From Rhodanobacter sp. Root480 (GTDB lineage: Bacteria; Pseudomonadota; Gammaproteobacteria; Xanthomonadales; Rhodanobacteraceae), in NCBI RefSeq assembly GCF_001426645.1, contig NZ_LMEX01000001.1, forward strand, positions 448,755 through 512,754: a DNA stretch of 64,000 nucleotides. Reading direction: 5' to 3'. Shown here piece by piece: positions 37,199 to 47,105 of the stretch. The position numbers were made by a program, and so were the translations under genes. Under the pieces are notes generated by a model. That model had not been told where the DNA came from. It worked only from the letters and a program-made list of their open reading frames with translations, and did not search any database. Every line of letters starts with the position of its first letter. Position 1 is the stretch's first letter.

Positions 37199-38259
37199 GC
37201 GTGCTCGACCTGGCGCGGCCGGAAATCCGCGCGATGCAGCCGTATTCGTCGGCGCGCATGGAAGCCAGCGGTGGCCAGATATTGCTCAACGCCAACGAAT
37301 CGCCATGGTCGTCGAATGGTGACGACCTCGGCTGCAACCGCTATCCCGATCCGCAACCCGCAGCGCTGATCGATGCCCTGGCCGCGCTCTACGGCGTGCA
37401 GCGCGACCAGCTGCTGGTGGGCCGCGGCAGCGACGAGGCCATCGACCTGCTGGTGCGTGCGTTCTGCCGCGCGGGCGAGGACGCGATCCTGATCCAGCCG
37501 CCCACGTTCGGCATGTATGCGGTGTGCGCGCACATCCAGAACGCCGCCGTGATCGAGGTGGCGCTGGCGGCCGATTTCACGCTGGACGTGGATGCGGTGC
37601 TGGCGGCGGTGACGCCTGCGGTGACGCCTGCGGTGAGGCTGGTTTTCATCTGCTCGCCGAACAACCCGACCGGCCAGACGGTGCCGCGCGCTGCCGTGGA
37701 ACGGTTGGTGCAGGCGTTGGCCGGGCGCGCGGTGCTGGTGGTGGACGAAGCCTATGTGGAGTTCGCGGAGGCGGGCAGCGTGGCCGACCTGATTGGCCAG
37801 TACGACAACCTCGCCATCCTGCGCACCTTGTCCAAGGCCTGGGCGCTGGCCGGCGTGCGCGTGGGCACCTTGCTGGCGCACGCTGACGTGATTGCCTTGC
37901 TGCGTCGGATCATGCCGCCGTACCCGTTGCCGTTGCCTTGCGTCGCGGCGGCGCTGGCCGCGTTGTCGGCGCCCTCTGTCGCGGCCGAACATATAGCGCT
38001 CATCGACGAACAGCGTGGCGTGATGCGTGCGGCGCTGGCACAGGTTGCCGGCGTGCGCGAGGTACTGCCGTCGCAGGCGAATTTCCTGGCCGTGCGTTTC
38101 GATGACGCCGGCGCGGTCTACCAGCGCCTGCTGGCCGCCGGCATCGTGGTGCGCGACGTTCGCCGTTATCCCAACCTTGCCGATGCGCTGCGTATCACCA
38201 TCGGCACGCCGGCGGAAAACGCCCGCGTGCTGGCCATTCTCCAGGGAGGTGCGGCATGA
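37195..38259 (+). CDS. hisC: Histidinol-phosphate aminotransferase
   Basis: Transaminates imidazole acetol phosphate to histidinol phosphate with PLP. The 354-residue fold-type I protein has [31 protein letters not shown], and the PLP Lys in [14 protein letters not shown]. An exact 12-base tandem duplication at 37609-37632 adds VTPA within a surface segment. Overlaps hisD and hisB by 4 bases each. Confidence 0.96.
   Translation: MSVLDLARPEIRAMQPYSSARMEASGGQILLNANESPWSSNGDDLGCNRYPDPQPAALIDALAALYGVQRDQLLVGRGSDEAIDLLVRAFCRAGEDAILIQPPTFGMYAVCAHIQNAAVIEVALAADFTLDVDAVLAAVTPAVTPAVRLVFICSPNNPTGQTVPRAAVERLVQALAGRAVLVVDEAYVEFAEAGSVADLIGQYDNLAILRTLSKAWALAGVRVGTLLAHADVIALLRRIMPPYPLPLPCVAAALAALSAPSVAAEHIALIDEQRGVMRAALAQVAGVREVLPSQANFLAVRFDDAGAVYQRLLAAGIVVRDVRRYPNLADALRITIGTPAENARVLAILQGGAA
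37609..37632 (+). repeat. 12-bp tandem duplication inside hisC
   Basis: GTGACGCCTGCG occurs twice in a row, in frame, giving VTPAVTPA just before the [13 protein letters not shown] strand. Probably a recent slippage duplication tolerated in a loop. Confidence 0.85.
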
Positions 38260-39320
38260 GCCGCAAGTTGCTTTTCGTCGATCGCGACGGTTGCCTGATC
38301 GAGGAGCCCGCCGACGAACAGATCGACAGCTACGAGAAGCTCGCGCTGCTGCCCGGCGTGATCGCCGCGCTTCAGCGCTTCGTCGGCGCGGGTTACGAAC
38401 TGGTGATGGTGACCAACCAGGATGGCCTGGGCACCGACAGTTTTCCCGAGGCGCATTTCAGCGGCCCGCATGAACTGCTGCTGCGGATACTCGCGTCGCA
38501 GGGCGTGCGGTTCCACGAGGTGTTGATCGACCGCAGCTTTCCGCACGAGGGCCTGGATACGCGCAAGCCGGGCATCGGCCTGATGCGGCATTACCTCGCC
38601 GACGACAGCTGGAGCCGCGCCGCGTCGGCGATGGTCGGCGATCGCGAAACCGACCTGCAGTTCGCCGCCAACCTGGGCGTGCGTGGTTTCCGGGTGGGGC
38701 CGCAAGGCGTGAGCTGGACGGAGCTGGCGCACCAGTTGCTGGATGCGCCGCGTACCGCCACGGTCACCCGCAACACCAAGGAAACCCGCATCACCGTCAG
38801 CGTGAACCTGGACAAGGTGGCCGAGCCCAAGGTGCACACTGGTCTGGGCTTCTTCGACCACATGCTGGAGCAGATCGGCAAGCACGGCGGTTTTGCGCTG
38901 GAGCTGCGCTGCGACGGTGACACCCACATCGACGATCACCACACCATCGAGGATTCCGCGCTGGCACTGGGACAGGCCATGAAACAGGCGCTGGGCGACA
39001 AGCGCGGCATTGGCCGCTATGGCTTCACGCTGCCGATGGACGAGTCGCTGGTCAGCGCCGCACTGGACCTTTCCGGGCGACCGTACTTCGTGTTCGAGGG
39101 CAGTTTTCCGCGCGAGCGTGTGGGCGACATGGCGACCGAACTGGTGCCGCATTTCTTCCGCTCGCTGTGTGAAACGATGGGCGCGAACCTGCGCCTCACC
39201 GTGCAGGGCGAGAACGCGCACCACATGATCGAGGGCTGCTTCAAGGCGGTGGCGCGCACCCTGCGCCAGGCGATCCGTCGCGAAGGCAACGAGCTTCCCA
39301 GCACCAAGGGCACGCTGTAA
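38256..39320 (+). CDS. hisB: Bifunctional histidinol-phosphatase / imidazoleglycerol-phosphate dehydratase
   Basis: Two enzymes in one 354-residue chain. Residues 1-165 are a HAD phosphatase (Asp9 and Asp11 in VDRDG). The rest is IGPD with the metal-binding [18 protein letters not shown] and [16 protein letters not shown]. The E. coli HAD part has a zinc loop of the type CxH...CDC; here the same region (residues 91-104, [14 protein letters not shown]) has no cysteines, so that zinc site is absent. GGGAGG precedes the ATG, which overlaps hisC. Confidence 0.95.
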   Translation: MSRKLLFVDRDGCLIEEPADEQIDSYEKLALLPGVIAALQRFVGAGYELVMVTNQDGLGTDSFPEAHFSGPHELLLRILASQGVRFHEVLIDRSFPHEGLDTRKPGIGLMRHYLADDSWSRAASAMVGDRETDLQFAANLGVRGFRVGPQGVSWTELAHQLLDAPRTATVTRNTKETRITVSVNLDKVAEPKVHTGLGFFDHMLEQIGKHGGFALELRCDGDTHIDDHHTIEDSALALGQAMKQALGDKRGIGRYGFTLPMDESLVSAALDLSGRPYFVFEGSFPRERVGDMATELVPHFFRSLCETMGANLRLTVQGENAHHMIEGCFKAVARTLRQAIRREGNELPSTKGTL

Positions 39321-39910
39321 TGAGTGTCGTGCTGGTCGATGCCGGCGGCACCAATATCGGCTCGGTGCGCTACGCGCTGCAGCGCCTTGGCGTGGATGCT
39401 GCCTTGACGGCGGATGCGGCGGCGATTCGTGCCGCCGACAAGGTGATCCTGCCCGGCGTGGGCGCCGCCGCGCCTGGCATGGCGCGTTTGCGCGAGCTGG
39501 GGCTGGTGGATCTGCTGCGCTCGCTGACCCAGCCCGTGCTGGGCGTATGCCTGGGCATGCAACTGCTGTGCGAACGCTCGGCCGAAGGCGATACCGAATG
39601 CCTGGGCCTGATTCCCGCGCCGGTTTTGCGCTTTGTCGAAGCCCCCGGCTTGCGCGTGCCGCACATGGGCTGGAACCGCCTGGAAACAACGCGGCACCAT
39701 CCGCTGGTGGATGGCCTCGGCAGCGACGACCAGGCGTATTTCGTGCACAGCTATGCGGTGCCGGTGGGCGATTACACGCTGGCCACGGCCGACTACGGTG
39801 GCGCGTTTTCCGCGGTGATCGCGCGCGGCAATTTCCACGGCATGCAGTTTCATCCCGAGCGTTCCGCCGCCGTGGGGGCGCGGCTGCTCGGTAATTTCCT
39901 CAAGCTATGA
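39320..39910 (+). CDS. hisH: Imidazole glycerol phosphate synthase, glutaminase subunit
   Basis: Releases ammonia from glutamine and feeds it to HisF. The 196-residue class I amidotransferase has the nucleophile Cys in GVCLGMQLL and the His/Glu pair in FHPERS. LPGVGAA provides the oxyanion region. The start ATG shares one base with the hisB stop. Confidence 0.96.
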   Translation: MSVVLVDAGGTNIGSVRYALQRLGVDAALTADAAAIRAADKVILPGVGAAAPGMARLRELGLVDLLRSLTQPVLGVCLGMQLLCERSAEGDTECLGLIPAPVLRFVEAPGLRVPHMGWNRLETTRHHPLVDGLGSDDQAYFVHSYAVPVGDYTLATADYGGAFSAVIARGNFHGMQFHPERSAAVGARLLGNFLKL

Positions 39911-39920
39911 CGGCGTTCTC

Positions 39921-40652
39921 ATGACGAGTTTTGCGGTGATTCCCGCGATCGATCTGCGCGGCGGCCAGGTAGTGCGGCTGAAGCAGGGCGACTATGCGCA
40001 GCAGACCACCTATGCCGCCGACCCGCGCGAACTGGCCTGGAGCTATGCCGAGGCGGGCGCGGACTGGCTGCACCTGGTTGACCTCGACGGCGCCCGCTCG
40101 GGCAACCTCGACAACCTGGCGGTGATCCGTTCGATCGCCGCCAGCGGCATGCGCATCCAGGCCGGTGGTGGCGTGCGGGCGGAGGAGGATCTGCACCGAC
40201 TGTTCGATGCCGGCGTACACCGCGTGGTGCTGGGCAGCGTGGCCATTCGCGATCCCGACCAGGTGGCGCGCTGGCTGGACAATCACGGTGCCGAACGGCT
40301 GGTGATCGCGCTGGACACGCGCCGCATCGGCGATCGCTGGGCTTTGCCCAGCGCCGGTTGGACCGAAGTGGAAACACGCACGCTGGACGAGCTGGCGCCC
40401 TGGTATGCCGAACGCGGTGCGCGCCACCTGCTGTGCACCGACATCGATCGCGACGGCATGCTGGCCGGGTTCAATCTCGGCCTTTATCGGCACCTCAGCG
40501 AAAGCGTGCCGCAACTGGCGTTGCAGGCGTCCGGGGGCGTGCGCTCGCTGGACGATATCCGCGCCGCCCGCGACGCCGGCGCACAAGGCGTGATCCTGGG
40601 CCGCGCGCTGCTGGAAGGTCGCTTCACCCTGGCGGAAGCACTGGCATGTTGA
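39921..40652 (+). CDS. hisA: ProFAR isomerase
   Basis: Opens the aminoaldose ring of ProFAR to the aminoketose PRFAR. The 243-residue TIM barrel begins [15 protein letters not shown] (catalytic Asp8) and has the phosphate-binding GGGVR and ASGGVRS loops with catalytic Asp in TDIDRDGM. The stop overlaps the hisF start by 7 bases. Confidence 0.97.
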   Translation: MTSFAVIPAIDLRGGQVVRLKQGDYAQQTTYAADPRELAWSYAEAGADWLHLVDLDGARSGNLDNLAVIRSIAASGMRIQAGGGVRAEEDLHRLFDAGVHRVVLGSVAIRDPDQVARWLDNHGAERLVIALDTRRIGDRWALPSAGWTEVETRTLDELAPWYAERGARHLLCTDIDRDGMLAGFNLGLYRHLSESVPQLALQASGGVRSLDDIRAARDAGAQGVILGRALLEGRFTLAEALAC

Positions 40653-41416
40653 GCCGCCGGCTGATTCCCTGCCTGGACGTGCGCGACGGCAAGGTCGTCA
40701 AGGGCGTGCGTTTCCGCGATCACGTGGTGATGGGCGAAATCGTGGAGCTTGCGCTGCGCTACCGCGACGAAGGCGCCGACGAGCTGGTGTTCTACGACAT
40801 CACCGCCAGCCCCGAGGGGCGCAGCGTGGATCGCGGCTGGGTTGAGAAGGTGGCGCGGGCGATCGACATCCCGTTCTGCGTGGCCGGCGGCATCCGCTCG
40901 GTCAACGACGCGCGCGCCGTGCTGCACGCGGGCGCCGACAAGATCTCGGTGAACTCGCCCGCACTGGAACGGCCCGGGCTGATCGACGAACTGGCCGCCG
41001 CGTTCGGCGTGCAATGCGTGGTGGTCGGCATCGACTCGCTGCGGGACGCCGACGGCGAGTGGCGCGTGCGCCAGTACACCGGTGACCCCAGCAAGACCCA
41101 GGCGCTGCCGCGCCGCACGCTGGACTGGATGACCGAGGCACAGCAACGCGGTGCCGGCGAGATCGTGCTCAATTGCATGGGCAGCGACGGCGTGCGCCGC
41201 GGCTACGACCTGGAGCAACTGCAGGCCGCGCGCGTGATCTGCAACGTGCCGTTGATCGCCTCCGGTGGCGCCGGTGAACCCGAACATTTCCGCGACGCCT
41301 TCGTCGAAGCCGACGTGGACGGCGCGCTGGCCGCCAGCGTGTTCCACTCCGGTGCGATCGCGATCCCCGCACTGAAAAACTATCTGCACGAGCAGGGCGT
41401 CCCGGTACGCCTGTAG
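40646..41416 (+). CDS. hisF: Imidazole glycerol phosphate synthase, cyclase subunit
   Basis: Forms imidazole glycerol phosphate and AICAR from PRFAR and ammonia supplied by HisH. The 256-residue TIM barrel starts [16 protein letters not shown] (catalytic Asp11 region) and has the second catalytic Asp in [18 protein letters not shown] and SGGAG loops bind phosphate. Confidence 0.97.
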   Translation: MLSRRLIPCLDVRDGKVVKGVRFRDHVVMGEIVELALRYRDEGADELVFYDITASPEGRSVDRGWVEKVARAIDIPFCVAGGIRSVNDARAVLHAGADKISVNSPALERPGLIDELAAAFGVQCVVVGIDSLRDADGEWRVRQYTGDPSKTQALPRRTLDWMTEAQQRGAGEIVLNCMGSDGVRRGYDLEQLQAARVICNVPLIASGGAGEPEHFRDAFVEADVDGALAASVFHSGAIAIPALKNYLHEQGVPVRL

Positions 41417-41433
41417 CACGAGGAATCACAGCG

Positions 41434-42060
41434 ATGAGCGATACCACCGATACCAGCCGTCTCGATTGGTCCAAGGGCGAAGGCCTGCTGCCGGCGATCG
41501 TGCAGCATTGGTTGAGCGGCGAAGTGCTGATGCTCGGCTACATGAATGCCGAGGCGCTGGCCGAAACGCAACGCAGTGGCCACGTCACGTTCTACAGCCG
41601 CAGCAAGCAGCGCCTGTGGACCAAGGGCGAAGTCTCCGGTCACGTGCTCGACTTGAAATCGGTCCGCATCGATTGCGATGCCGACACCTTGCTGATCCAG
41701 GCCGACCCGCACGGCCCCACCTGCCACGAAGGCACCTCAAGCTGTTTTGGCAACGGTGACGACGTGCGTCCGCCGCTGGGTTTCCTGGCCGAACTCGACG
41801 CGCTGGTCGCGCAACGCCATGCCGACCGCCCCGAAGGCAGCTACACCACGAAACTGTTCGACGGCGGCATCCGCCGCATCGCGCAGAAAGTGGGGGAGGA
41901 AGGTGTCGAAACCGCGCTGGCGGCCGTGGCGCAGGGCGATGAGGAGCTGCTGGGCGAGGCCGCGGATCTGGTGTTCCATCTCACCGTGACCTTGCGCGCA
42001 CGAGGTTTGTCGCTGGCGGATGTGGCGAAGGTGCTGGTCGCGCGGCATCGCAAACCCTGA
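41434..42060 (+). CDS. hisI: Bifunctional phosphoribosyl-AMP cyclohydrolase / phosphoribosyl-ATP pyrophosphatase
   Basis: Steps two and three of histidine synthesis in one 208-residue chain. The HisI half has [22 protein letters not shown], and metal ligands in DCDADTLL and CHEGTSSCF. The HisE half has [13 protein letters not shown] and [19 protein letters not shown] precedes the ATG. It is the last gene of the operon. Confidence 0.97.
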   Translation: MSDTTDTSRLDWSKGEGLLPAIVQHWLSGEVLMLGYMNAEALAETQRSGHVTFYSRSKQRLWTKGEVSGHVLDLKSVRIDCDADTLLIQADPHGPTCHEGTSSCFGNGDDVRPPLGFLAELDALVAQRHADRPEGSYTTKLFDGGIRRIAQKVGEEGVETALAAVAQGDEELLGEAADLVFHLTVTLRARGLSLADVAKVLVARHRKP

Positions 42061-42081
42061 CCGCGAGAGGTTGGCGGCCGC

Positions 42082-42321
42082 TCAGCCGCCGCAACCACCG
42101 CAGCATATCGTGGGCAACTGGACCACCTGGTCCGGCGCGATCGTCCAGCCCGTTCGCTGCATGACGTCGATCAGATCCTCGATGGTCACGAACGACGAGA
42201 TGCGCAAGGTTGAACCGCTGGGGTCGAGGTCGACGAGGGCGTTCGAGTCGACATCGAACATGGCGTCTTCGACGGCTTCGAGTTGCGGGCGTGTGTCGGT
42301 AATGGCGATGTGGAATTCCAT
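42082..42321 (-). CDS. Small protein with C-terminal CCGGCGG tail
   Basis: A 79-residue acidic protein. The body (residues 1-66) alternates strands and helices in a pattern reminiscent of the ferredoxin-like fold of heavy-metal-associated domains (FHIAITD, LRISSFVTIEDLIDVMQRTGW), but lacks their CxxC near the N terminus. All three cysteines are instead in the tail TICCGGCGG. Such a tail could bind a metal or be a modification site. I recall similar short proteins in Xanthomonadales but no function. It converges on hisI and is divergent from the JmjC-type gene. Confidence 0.72.
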   Translation of the reverse strand: MEFHIAITDTRPQLEAVEDAMFDVDSNALVDLDPSGSTLRISSFVTIEDLIDVMQRTGWTIAPDQVVQLPTICCGGCGG

Positions 42322-42615
42322 CGTTGTGTCTCGCTCATGAAATCCTTGGGTTACTGGGCCGATCTTCATCGAGCCGGACGGCCAGCGTCTTGATCCTGAT
42401 CAGGTTCCGCCGCGGGTGCGACGATCCGGCGCGGGACGCCTGTCTGATTCTTGACTGGCGTCAATGAGGAGGCAGGTCGGTACGCCGACCATTCGCGCAA
42501 TACTCGTGGCCACGCCGCACGCAGGCTCCGGTGCGGCACTGCAGGCCTTTTGCAATACTAGGTGGCGCGCAGCGGGAAGCTTTCGGCCCTGCGATTAATC
42601 CAAGGCAGAAGATCC

Positions 42616-43878
42616 ATGAACCCGATAGATTTTCATTCCCTGCTCGATCCCGGCACATCCGGAGAACCGCCGGCACCGGCGGCATTGAGTGGTCGTGAAC
42701 TCCAGGAACTGGTGAGCCCGCTCGATGCCGGGGAGTTCGTGGATTCATTTTTCTCGCGCACGTCGGTGAGCGTCAAAGGACATCCCGGAAAATTCGACCA
42801 TATTTTCGGTTGGGCGAGATTGAGGCAGGCGCTTTCGCGCGGAAAGGCGCTGGCCGGTACCAGCTACAACATAAAAGCGGCCTTTACGCGTGGTGAGGAG
42901 GCCGGAAGTTCGCGGGGCATGATCGACGCAGACCATAACCAGGTCGCCGACTTGCTCAACGCGGGCGCGACGATCTGCATTACCGATATCCACCTGGCCG
43001 ATCCCGTGCTTTGCCAGTGGGCACAAGCCGTGCGCGCGCAGCTCAATTTCAATGGTCTCGTGGGCGCCAATTGTTACATCTCGCCCGACGGTTCGGGGCT
43101 GCCCACGCATTACGACAAGCGGGTTGCCACAAGCATCCAGATCGCCGGCAGCAAGCGCTGGCGGTTCTCCATGAAGTCCGCCAAGCCGTGGCCGCTCGAG
43201 AATGCCGTGTATCAACCCGGCATCAGTGCGGATGTCGGCACGCTGCCCGAACATATGGAATTTGGCGAGGTGGAGCTCAATCCCGGCGACTTGCTCTGCC
43301 TCCCGGCCGGGGCCTGGCATTCGGCGCGCGGCGTGGGCTATTCATTGGCGCTGAATGTCTATTTTTCGCCCCGTAATCTGCTTTTTGACCTCGGACCGCT
43401 GGTTCAGCGGCTCTCGATGTCGAGCGAGAAATGGCGAGGTGGGCCGCCTGCCACCCTGGAGAAAGCCCGGGGAAGCATGCCGGACGCGGTAGCTGCGTAT
43501 ATCAGCGAATGCCTGGACGAAATCAGCAAGGTGGCCGCCGAGCCCTGGCTGAAATCGCTGAAGCAGGAGCCCTTCACGGGATGGAAGGCGGCACCGCTGC
43601 TGCCGGTGCCGAAGATGGCACCGGATCAACGATTCAGCGTGTCCGCGTCACTGCGGTTTGTCCAGGTGCAGGACGACATCGTCGTGCCGTGCGAGACCGG
43701 CGTGCTCAAGTTTCCCGTCGCCATGGGGCCGGTACTCCAGCAGCTGTCGTCCCAGGTGGGGAGCTTCACCATCCCCGACGTTCTGGCATGGCAACGGGAC
43801 CCGGGTGGTCCGGGGCGTGACGAGATGCTGTTCGCGCTGAAGATGTTGTACGAACACGGCATCCTCATGATGGAATAG
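42616..43878 (+). CDS. JmjC/cupin Fe(II)-2-oxoglutarate oxygenase family protein
   Basis: A 420-residue protein of the cupin_4/JmjC group that includes the ribosomal oxygenase YcfD/RoxA and MINA53. The iron triad is His165 and Asp167 (THYDKRV) with His235 (AGAWHSARG); ISPDGSGLPTHYD and GSKRW are family blocks. A C-terminal winged-helix-like region follows, as in YcfD. The target may be a ribosomal protein or another protein; the sequence does not say. The 294-base gap to the divergent CCGGCGG gene contains CCTGATCAGG (42395-42404) but no clear promoter. Shine-Dalgarno is weak. Confidence 0.78.
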   Translation: MNPIDFHSLLDPGTSGEPPAPAALSGRELQELVSPLDAGEFVDSFFSRTSVSVKGHPGKFDHIFGWARLRQALSRGKALAGTSYNIKAAFTRGEEAGSSRGMIDADHNQVADLLNAGATICITDIHLADPVLCQWAQAVRAQLNFNGLVGANCYISPDGSGLPTHYDKRVATSIQIAGSKRWRFSMKSAKPWPLENAVYQPGISADVGTLPEHMEFGEVELNPGDLLCLPAGAWHSARGVGYSLALNVYFSPRNLLFDLGPLVQRLSMSSEKWRGGPPATLEKARGSMPDAVAAYISECLDEISKVAAEPWLKSLKQEPFTGWKAAPLLPVPKMAPDQRFSVSASLRFVQVQDDIVVPCETGVLKFPVAMGPVLQQLSSQVGSFTIPDVLAWQRDPGGPGRDEMLFALKMLYEHGILMME

Positions 43879-43887
43879 CCCGCGCCA

Positions 43888-44676
43888 TCATGGCGCGTGA
43901 CATGCCACACCACTGGCTGACGGATAGGTTTCGCCGTTGCGCAGCGGCGAGAGCCACGCATCGTGCATGCCCTTGGTCCACCATTGCCAATGATCGCCCA
44001 CGTAACGCGCGCCGTCGGCCGAGATGGCGATATGCAGGTGGTGGGTGTTTCCGTCGAGCGTGACCACGGCGGTGGCGGTATCGGGGTAGCTGGCCTGTAC
44101 CTTGCGGCCGTCGTCGCAGGCATAGGAAAGCACCGGCGCTGCCACGGCGCGGAATGGTGTCAGCGTATAGGTGGTGGGCTTGCCACCGGCGCCGCACAGG
44201 TGGCCGGTGAAGGCCGTCGAAACCTTTTTCCCGCCGATGGCCAGATCGATGAGGGCAGGGGATTCGCAATGCCCATCCTCGTAGACATTGCCGGACACCC
44301 AACGCATCTCGCTTTCCACGGCTGCGCCGGGTGCCAGCCGGATTGGCGACGGTGCGGGCGCGGTCGGTGGCTGCGTGATGATGTCCAGGGGGCGCTTGTC
44401 GGCGTTGGTCAACACGGGCTGCGGTTGTGCGGGGAGGGTGCACGCAGCGCTTCCCGTATTGCGCACGGTCAGCATGGTGCCGGAGTGGGACATGCCGTTG
44501 AACTGACCGTTGCGACTGTCGACGCCGAAGCCCAGTTGCGAGGCATGGCAGGTGGTGGTGGCGGGTGTCGGGTTGACGACCGGTGCGTGCGAGGAGCATG
44601 CCGCGATCGTGCACGGCGACAGCAAAACCAGCACTGCGCGAAATACCGTCGTTGATGCCGCAGGCTGCGTTTTCAT
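43888..44676 (-). CDS. Lipoprotein with DUF4232 and MliC lysozyme-inhibitor domains
   Basis: A 262-residue predicted outer-membrane or periplasmic lipoprotein. Lipobox IAAC gives Cys27. Residues 43-175 fit DUF4232 (CHASQLGFGVDSRNG, LTVRNTGSAACTL). Residues 183-246 fit MliC, the membrane-bound inhibitor of c-type lysozyme: YACDDGRKVQASYP, LHIAISADGARYV, WWTKG. It probably protects peptidoglycan from lysozyme-like enzymes. ATG 44676 is preceded by CCGGAG at proper spacing; GTG 44682 is too close to that site. It lies 92 bases after the C13 peptidase gene on the same strand. Confidence 0.82.
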   Translation of the reverse strand: MKTQPAASTTVFRAVLVLLSPCTIAACSSHAPVVNPTPATTTCHASQLGFGVDSRNGQFNGMSHSGTMLTVRNTGSAACTLPAQPQPVLTNADKRPLDIITQPPTAPAPSPIRLAPGAAVESEMRWVSGNVYEDGHCESPALIDLAIGGKKVSTAFTGHLCGAGGKPTTYTLTPFRAVAAPVLSYACDDGRKVQASYPDTATAVVTLDGNTHHLHIAISADGARYVGDHWQWWTKGMHDAWLSPLRNGETYPSASGVACHAP

Positions 44677-44768
44677 GTGCACACTCCGGTGAAATCAGCG
44701 GCTGAAGCTAGCACGCGTGGTCGTGGCGGCCGGTGAAGCATGCGGCGGGTCGGGAGGCGCGCACTCGA

Positions 44769-45773
44769 TCAGTGCGCGATGTTTGCCGAATCCGTTGACC
44801 CGGTTGCTGGTGCGAACGGAACCTCTGCTCCGGGCGCGACGCCCTTGCGCCACAGGTCCAGTTGCGCGGTGATGCCCTTGCCGACATCGATCTGCGGCTC
44901 GGATGGCGTGAGCTTGTCCCGATTTTCCCAGCCCGCGATGGTCGTGCTGGCGCGCTGGAAGGCATCGATGAAATTGTCGGTGTGGTTCAGCGCATCGACC
45001 AGCCAGGCCTTGCCGAAATAGGTGATGTCCGAATCGCTGCCGCAGCCGAACGAGCTGCGGTCGCTGCGCGCGGCGCTGATGACCAGGGTGCCATCGCCAC
45101 GCAGCGGTGGCACGAATCCGCCCGAATAACAGGCATTCATCACCACGACTTTCCAGCGGAAGGCATGCTCGTGCAGGATGCCGGCGAGGTCATTCGCGCC
45201 GATCTGGTCGAGCGGTACGGGATCCATGTCGACCAGCAGGTAGTGGTCCTCGCTACCGTGGCTGGTGACGTAAAGCATCAGGATGTCGTCTGGATGCATT
45301 ACGCGGGCAAGTCCGTCGAGCGTCGCTTCGAGGTTGCTCCAGCTGGCCAGCGGGCGGGTGCTCAGGGAAGCGGGATTGTTTTCCAGCACCAGCGTGTGGG
45401 TGGCGGCGCCGAAGCGGGTGGGAAACAACTTGGCGGCGTATTCGACCTCGTTGCGAAAGACGTCCTCGCTGGCGTCGCCGGCAAAGGCCACCAGGTAGAG
45501 GTTCGGCTTGCCGTCGATGCGCGGCGTCAGTTGCGCCAGCGCGTTGCGGACCAGCTGTGGTTGCGCGTAGATGAGTTGTTCGGGTGACGGGCCGCCAGTG
45601 GGCCAGCGATCGTCGGCAACGGGTTCCGTCGCCACCGGCGCCGCGACGACAGAAGCCGCTGGTGTTGCACCAGGGGGATGTGCCGCCGTCACTGCGAGTG
45701 TGGCCGGCTGCCACCACGTGGTCAGCCAGACACCGGCGACGAAAGCGAGCAGGGCGATCAACAGCGAGCGCAT
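44769..45773 (-). CDS. Membrane-anchored C13 (legumain/caspase-like) cysteine peptidase
   Basis: A 334-residue protein with an N-terminal membrane anchor (residues 4-20), an Ala/Pro-rich linker, then a C13 peptidase domain. The His/Cys dyad is intact: His172 in YVTSHGSEDH and Cys215 in VVVMNACYSGGF. The catalytic part would be periplasmic. It starts 20 bases after mtnC on the same strand, so it appears to be in the methionine-salvage transcript. The substrate is unknown; bacterial C13 members are little studied. Confidence 0.85.
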   Translation of the reverse strand: MRSLLIALLAFVAGVWLTTWWQPATLAVTAAHPPGATPAASVVAAPVATEPVADDRWPTGGPSPEQLIYAQPQLVRNALAQLTPRIDGKPNLYLVAFAGDASEDVFRNEVEYAAKLFPTRFGAATHTLVLENNPASLSTRPLASWSNLEATLDGLARVMHPDDILMLYVTSHGSEDHYLLVDMDPVPLDQIGANDLAGILHEHAFRWKVVVMNACYSGGFVPPLRGDGTLVISAARSDRSSFGCGSDSDITYFGKAWLVDALNHTDNFIDAFQRASTTIAGWENRDKLTPSEPQIDVGKGITAQLDLWRKGVAPGAEVPFAPATGSTDSANIAH

Positions 45774-45793
45774 GGTCAGCCTTCCGCTAACCG

Positions 45794-46480
45794 TCAGAGC
45801 GCGATCGCGTCGAAATCGGCAAAGACCGGGTGGTGGGGCTGGGCGGGCGCCTCCAGTGGCGGGCGCACCAGCCAGCCGGTCTGGAAACCCGCTTCCCGGG
45901 CGGCATCGAGTTCCTCGACGATGTCGGACAGGAACAGCGTGTGTTGCGGCTGCTCGTCGATCGCCGCCGCGATGCGGCGATAGGATTCCGCCTCGCGCTT
46001 GGGTCCGGTTTCGGTGTCGAAATAGCCGGCGAAAAGCGGCGTGAGATCGCCCGCTTCGCTATGCCGGAAAAACAGCTGCTGTGCGGGTACCGAGCCGGAC
46101 GAATAGACATAAAGACGCAGGCCGTCGGCGCGCCATTGGCGCAGGCGGGCGGCGACCTCGGGGTACATGTGGGCAACGTAGTCGCCGGCTTCGTAGCCGG
46201 CCTTCCAGATCATGCCCTGCAAGGCCTTCAGCGCGGTGGACTTGCGGTCCTCATCGATCCAGCGCAGCAGCAGTTCGATCACTTCCTGGCGGCTGGCTTC
46301 GATGAAACCTGCTTCCTTCGCCGCCTCATGCAGCCAGTGCTGCACGTCGGGCTGGTCGGCATGGGTTTCGACAAAGGCCGGCAAGCGCTTGCGTGCGTAC
46401 GGAAACAACACGTCGCGCACGAAGGTGATGGCGCTGGTGGTGCCTTCGATATCGGTGACGACGGCGCGGATTTCGATCAT
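45794..46480 (-). CDS. mtnC: Enolase-phosphatase E1 (acireductone synthase)
   Basis: Enolises and dephosphorylates 2,3-diketo-5-methylthiopentyl-1-phosphate to acireductone in methionine salvage. The 228-residue HAD protein has the nucleophile Asp10 in VVTDIEGTTS, YVYSSGSVPAQQL, and FLSDIVEELDAA. ATG 46480 gives the family N terminus. Third gene of mtnB-mtnD-mtnC. Confidence 0.96.
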   Translation of the reverse strand: MIEIRAVVTDIEGTTSAITFVRDVLFPYARKRLPAFVETHADQPDVQHWLHEAAKEAGFIEASRQEVIELLLRWIDEDRKSTALKALQGMIWKAGYEAGDYVAHMYPEVAARLRQWRADGLRLYVYSSGSVPAQQLFFRHSEAGDLTPLFAGYFDTETGPKREAESYRRIAAAIDEQPQHTLFLSDIVEELDAAREAGFQTGWLVRPPLEAPAQPHHPVFADFDAIAL

Positions 46481-46547
46481 GACCTTGACCACGGGGAACG
46501 GCTGGCCAGCATAAACGACTGGCACCGTGGCGAGTAACCGTGCGCGT

Positions 46548-47105
46548 TCACGGCAGCGGCAGCGGCGTCATCCGTGGGAATCGAGTGGCCAGGTCGGTGC
46601 CGGTGAACTGGGCGACCCAGCCTTCCTTGTTGGTGAACAGGCGGATCGCCACGAAGTACGGCGATTCGCTCATGTCGAACCAGTGCGGGGTGCCGTCGGG
46701 TACGCCGATGAGGTCGCCCTTTTCGCACAGCACGTCGTAGACCTTGTCGTTGATGTGCAGGGTGAACTGCCCCGCGCCGGCCACGAAAAAGCGTACCTCA
46801 TCCTCGCTGTGGGTGTGCTCGCTGAGGAATTTCTGGCGCAGCGTGGCGCGGTCGGGATGGTCGGGTGTGAGGCTGATCACGTCCACACTCTGGTAACCCT
46901 TTTCCGCCATCAGCCGATCGATGTCGCTGCGATAGGCGGCGATCACTTCATCCTGGCTGGCGCCGGGCTCGATCGGCTGGCTTGCCTCCCAGCGCTCGAA
47001 GCGCACCCCCACCTTGCCCAACTCGCGGGCGATGGCGGCATGGTCGCGGTACTCGGCCAGCGCGGATTGCGGTTGTGCCTCGTCGAAAATGCGCAGCTGA
47101 CTCAT
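46548..47105 (-). CDS. mtnD: Acireductone dioxygenase
   Basis: Oxidises acireductone to the keto acid precursor of methionine (Fe form) or to an off-pathway product (Ni form). The 184-residue cupin has metal ligands His97, His99, Glu103 (EHTHSEDEV) and His141 (GTPHWF). Its start overlaps the mtnB stop in ATGA. Confidence 0.96.
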   Translation of the reverse strand: MSQLRIFDEAQPQSALAEYRDHAAIARELGKVGVRFERWEASQPIEPGASQDEVIAAYRSDIDRLMAEKGYQSVDVISLTPDHPDRATLRQKFLSEHTHSEDEVRFFVAGAGQFTLHINDKVYDVLCEKGDLIGVPDGTPHWFDMSESPYFVAIRLFTNKEGWVAQFTGTDLATRFPRMTPLPLP

